From: Epilithonimonas hispanica
GTDB lineage: Bacteria > Bacteroidota > Bacteroidia > Flavobacteriales > Weeksellaceae
Length of the DNA stretch: 64,000 nt
Direction of reading: 5' to 3'
Assembly (NCBI RefSeq): GCF_003385395.1
Contig: NZ_QNUG01000010.1
Span: 52,547-116,546 of the forward strand
Shown here: piece by piece, positions 61,178-64,000 of the stretch
Layout: every line of letters starts with the position of its first letter
Numbering within the stretch: the stretch's first letter is position 1
Translations under genes and position numbers: made by a program
Notes under the pieces: generated by a model
Told to the model about the DNA's origin: nothing
Databases searched by the model: none
Seen by the model: the letters and a program-made list of their open reading frames with translations, nothing else

Positions 61178-62263
61178 TTATTCTGAATACAAATCTAAAT
61201 CGGACATCACCTGCTGAGGCTTAAGATATTTAACCTTAATTTTTTGATTGTTTTGAATCTTTCTAAGTCCTTCTAAAACTATTCTGTCTTCTTTATTTAA
61301 TCCAGATGCAACAACATAAATATGTGGTAATTCTGCTGCAACTTTTATTTCTCTTGCCTTTGCAATGTTATTTTTATCTACAACATACACGTATTTTTTC
61401 TCTAAAACTTCAAAAGTTGCTTTTTGTGGAATCATCAAAGCATTGGCATAAGGCGATGTGATGACGATATTCCCCGTTTGCCCGTAACGAAGCAATCCTT
61501 GTGGATTTGGAAAAGTAGCTCTATATTCGATATTACCTGTTTCATTGTTAAAGTCAGATTCTATAACTTCTACAAGACCTTCCTGGCTGAATTCTTTTCC
61601 GTTTGCCATTCTCAATTTTACATGAAGAGGTTCTTTTCCTTTTTGAGAATCCATTTGATTAAGATATTCTGCTTCGGGAACATTAAAATAAACCCACATT
61701 CTACTGTTATCAGAAAGCTCTGTAATCAATTCTCCCTCATCCACAAGACTTCCTTTTCTTACATGTAATCTCCCAACAATGCCGCTAAAAGGAGCTCTGA
61801 TTTCCGTAAAACCTAAGTGTGTGTTTGTAGAAGCAAGTTCAGCTTTCGCTTTGTCGTATCTTGCTTTCGCCATTGCCATTTCCTGTGGCGCTACAATGTC
61901 TTTATCGGAAAGATTTTTTGTGTTTTGATATTCGATTTCTGCGTATTTAGCTTCGGCTTTTGCGCTATTTACATCTGCCTGATACAAATTAGGCTGAATT
62001 TTAAATAAAAGCTGACCTTTCTGAACAAATTGACCTTCGTCCACAAAAATCGACTGAATATATCCTCTTTCCTGAGAACGAAGTTCAATATGATTAATCG
62101 AACGAATCTGCGCAACATAATCTTTATTAATTAAAGTGTCTTTTACAAGAGGACTTGATACGTTGAAGGAAGCAGCCTCCACTTTTTCTTTCTTTTCCTG
62201 CTGGCAGCTTATGCACCAAAAAACAAGGCACATATTGATATACATGAGACTTTTCTTGACCAT
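61178..62263 (-). CDS. RND efflux periplasmic adaptor (AcrA-like lipoprotein)
   Basis: A 361-residue membrane-fusion protein. Signal with lipobox CISC (lipidated Cys20). A barrel-sandwich half (YIQSIFVDEGQFVQKGQLLFKIQPNLYQADVNSAKAEAKYAEIEYQNT), a helical hairpin (near 80-140), and the returning lipoyl half (FTEIRAPFSGIVGRLHVRKGSLVDEGELITELSDNSRMWVYFNVPE) are in the family order. It bridges permease and outer-membrane channel. First gene of the operon. No TetR or two-component regulator lies next to it. Confidence 0.94.
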   Translation of the reverse strand: MVKKSLMYINMCLVFWCISCQQEKKEKVEAASFNVSSPLVKDTLINKDYVAQIRSINHIELRSQERGYIQSIFVDEGQFVQKGQLLFKIQPNLYQADVNSAKAEAKYAEIEYQNTKNLSDKDIVAPQEMAMAKARYDKAKAELASTNTHLGFTEIRAPFSGIVGRLHVRKGSLVDEGELITELSDNSRMWVYFNVPEAEYLNQMDSQKGKEPLHVKLRMANGKEFSQEGLVEVIESDFNNETGNIEYRATFPNPQGLLRYGQTGNIVITSPYANALMIPQKATFEVLEKKYVYVVDKNNIAKAREIKVAAELPHIYVVASGLNKEDRIVLEGLRKIQNNQKIKVKYLKPQQVMSDLDLYSE

Positions 62264-62365
62264 GATAAATAATATTTTATAATAATTTTAAATTGAAAAT
62301 AAGGATATAAGCTTCCACAATACCTCGTGAAAACCTAAAGTCTTTCGAAAAAAAATATTATAAAA

Positions 62366-62821
62366 TCACAGTCTAATGACTCTATACTGGATGTATAGAT
62401 CATCATCGGAAAGGCTTAATTGCTCAGAATGAGCCAAAGAAATAGCATTTTGCTTATCGTGATAGCGATTGACAAAGCCAGACATCAGCCTCCAAAAGTC
62501 TTCTCTAAAAAATATTGCCAATTCTGGAAAAGAAGATGTTTCTACCTTCTCATCAGTTTCAGTTTCAATTTCAGATAAAGCTCTTATTTTGCTGTAGTAA
62601 GGCCGACTAAGGTCATAGGTTTTGCTTTTATCCTGCTGAGTAAAAATATCAAAAGAATTATCTCCTGTTCTATTTTCCTTAATTTGAATATCTGCTACAA
62701 AATCTAAATCGGATGAATCACCAGTAGACATATACTGTTCTACTTGCCCATAATACAAACCTAAAATGGTAAGTAACGCAAATAATAAACTGTATAAATA
62801 TTGGAAAAAACCTCGGTTCAT
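62366..62821 (-). CDS. Hypothetical exported protein upstream of the RND operon
   Basis: A 151-residue protein with a single N-terminal hydrophobic segment (residues ~9-24, YLYSLLFALLTILGLYYG), then a polar chain with FPELAIFFREDFWRLMSGFVNRYHDKQ near residue 97. It could be a signal anchor or cleavable signal. No family is recognised. Same strand as the RND operon and 102 bases upstream of it, so co-transcription is possible but not needed. A TAATTTTG box lies at 62830-62837. Confidence 0.6.
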   Translation of the reverse strand: MNRGFFQYLYSLLFALLTILGLYYGQVEQYMSTGDSSDLDFVADIQIKENRTGDNSFDIFTQQDKSKTYDLSRPYYSKIRALSEIETETDEKVETSSFPELAIFFREDFWRLMSGFVNRYHDKQNAISLAHSEQLSLSDDDLYIQYRVIRL

Positions 62822-62829
62822 CGTGACAG

Positions 62830-62837
62830 CAAAATTA
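62830..62837 (-). promoter_or_regulatory. -7 box of the hypothetical exported protein
   Basis: Minus-strand TAATTTTG fits TAnnTTTG, eight bases before the ATG at 62821. Confidence 0.4.
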
Positions 62838-62970
62838 CGATAAACTTTTGTACAAGTACGAAATCTAAGAATTAAATTTTGTTAAAATAGACTTTCAAAT
62901 CATCAAAATAATAAGATTTTTCTATAAATGTTCTAAGCATGACTTGGTTATATAGAAAATGACGCAAAAA

Positions 62971-63001
62971 AAACCAGACAACAAAAATTGTTATCTGGTT
63001 T
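62971..63001. terminator. Orphan terminator-like hairpin
   Basis: AAACCAGACAAC (62971-62982) pairs with GTTATCTGGTTT (62990-63001) with one mismatch. No gene on either side clearly ends here. Confidence 0.55.
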
Positions 63002-63337
63002 CTACATAACTTCTGACCTCGGTGGTACATTTTCCGAACACTTTTATAGAAGATTTGGATAAAATCGCTGAACTCTCATCACTCAAAATATCTCCAAAAT
63101 ACTATGTCTAAAATGCAATTTAATTTAGTATTACTTTAAAATATTTATTATCACATTTGGCATAAAATTGAAATATAAAGAATAATTAGAAGAAAGTTGT
63201 AATTCATTATAATATTTGATGAAAAATATATAAATCAGAAATTTTCGAAATTTTGAATAAGTTTAAAGAATGGAATTTCATAGTGTTTTTAAATCTTAGA
63301 AATTTTTTAAAAGCTTTTTAAGGAATAAGATTTGAAG

Positions 63338-63556
63338 TTAATCTTGATTTAAAATGAACTCTTTAATAGTGATTTTAGCAATGACATTTAAAAATGATAA
63401 TATTTCAGAAGCCTCTTCTTCTGAAACAATTATCCCTGAATCTTTAAGCTTTTTTATTGCTACATCCAGCTTCATCTCTTGAAAAGTCATATTCGACCCT
63501 AGTTCAAAATTATTTGAACTATCAATATTCGAATATTTTTTCTTTCTCGTGGACAT
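63338..63556 (-). CDS. Small hypothetical protein
   Basis: A 72-residue soluble protein with a basic start (STRKKKYSNID) and a helical rest (FQEMKLDVAIKKLKDSGIIV, then EEASEILSFLNVIAKITIKEFI). The helix pattern would suit a small DNA- or protein-binding bundle. No neighbours on the same strand within 250 bases. No named family is recognised and the function is unknown. Coding potential rests on the ATG start and the biased composition, so confidence is moderate. Confidence 0.55.
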   Translation of the reverse strand: MSTRKKKYSNIDSSNNFELGSNMTFQEMKLDVAIKKLKDSGIIVSEEEASEILSFLNVIAKITIKEFILNQD

Positions 63557-63825
63557 TACAGATTAGTTGTAGGAAGAATCATCTTATTTTTCATTAATCA
63601 AAAGCAGATAATAATGAAAAGAAATAGATTAAATCCCGATTTTATATTCAATAAAAATCGGCAATAAATATCAAAAAACATACTGTATTAGCTGCCCGAA
63701 AGCTATTCAGGGTTAATCTGGATTAATAAAGATTCTACAATAGATTATTTTAGAATAACTAGGAAGAATCTACATGAAAAAAAAAATACAAAAACTTTAT
63801 TTTTTCTAAAAGCTCTAACCTTAAA

Positions 63826-64000
63826 TTAGTTTAAACTAAAATCAAGTATTCCATCAGCAAGTGTCTTCCATTGTATTTTCGTTAACCTTAAGAAACCACC
63901 GAAAGTCACTATAAAATTTCTGACTAAAGTCCATATACCTTTATTCTTCGTATTGGGTATTTCATTTCGTCCATATATTCCCACTTTAATATAATCAATT
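63826..64000 (-). CDS. 3' end of an unrecognised gene (runs off the right edge)
   Basis: The minus strand stays open from the edge for 57 codons to TAA at 63826-63828, reading IDYIKVGIYGRNEIPNTKNK and continuing GIWTLVRNFIVTFGGFLRLTK to FSLN. No alternative frame is open over the same stretch. The text is protein-like with mixed hydrophobic and basic residues, but no family can be named from so short a piece. The next window to the right is needed to identify it. Confidence 0.4.
   Translation of the reverse strand, partial: IDYIKVGIYGRNEIPNTKNKGIWTLVRNFIVTFGGFLRLTKIQWKTLADGILDFSLN

Larger units (their letters stand above)
62822..63337. other. 516-base intergenic region
   Basis: No supported gene. 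It carries the -7 box of the gene at 62366 and the hairpin at 62971-63001. The rest is AT-rich. A faint AraC-like frame on the plus strand (63005-63070) is broken by stops and not counted. Confidence 0.5.

Noticed and set aside
63005..63070. Trace resembling an AraC-type helix-turn-helix on the plus strand (LGGTFSEHFYRRFG)
   Set aside because: Only about 15 residues look right, stops follow at once and the similarity is within what chance could give.
1..64000. tRNA, rRNA, CRISPR arrays, riboswitches, IS elements and anti-phage genes
   Set aside because: I looked for conserved tRNA arms, repeated spacer patterns, known riboswitch cores and transposase or defence motifs and saw none I could defend. 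A short tRNA-like fold could still have been missed by eye.

Overview
The window is low-GC, tightly packed DNA with many genes on the minus strand. It reads as chromosome of a Bacteroidota member, most likely class Flavobacteriia and Chryseobacterium-like (Weeksellaceae). Support comes from a GldI-type gliding-motility lipoprotein, a fused CcoN-CcoO oxidase, a RecQ that has lost its zinc cysteines, lipoprotein boxes, and Bacteroidota promoter boxes (TAnnTTTG, once with TTTG 19 bp upstream). No rRNA, tRNA, CRISPR array, prophage or intact insertion sequence was seen.

Layout. 1-3.2 kb: 5' part of pheS; an Rrf2-type regulator with a linked NAD(P)H-dependent reductase and two matching inverted-repeat operators; an acyl-CoA dehydrogenase. 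3.4-9.6 kb: two tandem long-chain acyl-CoA synthetases, a small acidic protein, a secreted protein, an AraC regulator and a DUF2199 protein. 9.6-17.2 kb: a Tat-signal HisC-like aminotransferase, a glycosyl-hydrolase-like lipoprotein, purU, a ParE/antitoxin pair, typA and a methyltransferase. 17.2-24.6 kb: DHA2-type efflux pump, putrescine synthesis (aguA, aguB) split by a membrane-protein gene, thioesterase, DJ-1/PfpI protein, a 5'-truncated Crp/Fnr gene facing a start-less small gene, and a DUF3817 protein. 24.6-29.6 kb: LuxC-like acyl-CoA reductase diverging from ferredoxin-serC-serA-DUF1015. 29.8-32.5 kb: bacteriophytochrome kinase overlapping a heme oxygenase. 32.5-41.4 kb: cyclophilin-FKBP fusion, gldI, ilvE, mnmD, NUDIX, glycosyltransferase, recQ, kdsD. 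41.4-50.4 kb: a frameshifted secreted protein, tatC, DUF1826, XRE regulator, cbb3 oxidase ccoNO-ccoP, a second frameshifted gene, and a decayed DUF6584-like remnant. 50.6-56.2 kb: a LacI-controlled sugar operon (kinase, MFS transporter, outer-membrane porin, ketohexose-3-epimerase-like enzyme). 56.5-62.3 kb: a complete RND efflux operon. The right edge holds two small hypotheticals and the 3' end of an unrecognised gene.

Most notable: (a) three intergenic elements of about 130-175 bp whose long hairpin arms covary between copies; (b) matched operator pairs for the Rrf2 and LacI regulators; (c) a predicted rare-ketohexose utilisation operon; (d) a phytochrome-heme oxygenase operon with an unusual second Cys beside the chromophore-binding motif; (e) a run of broken genes (two single-base frameshifts, one multiply decayed remnant, one apparent deletion scar). 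I found no clear anti-phage or otherwise wholly new multi-gene system.
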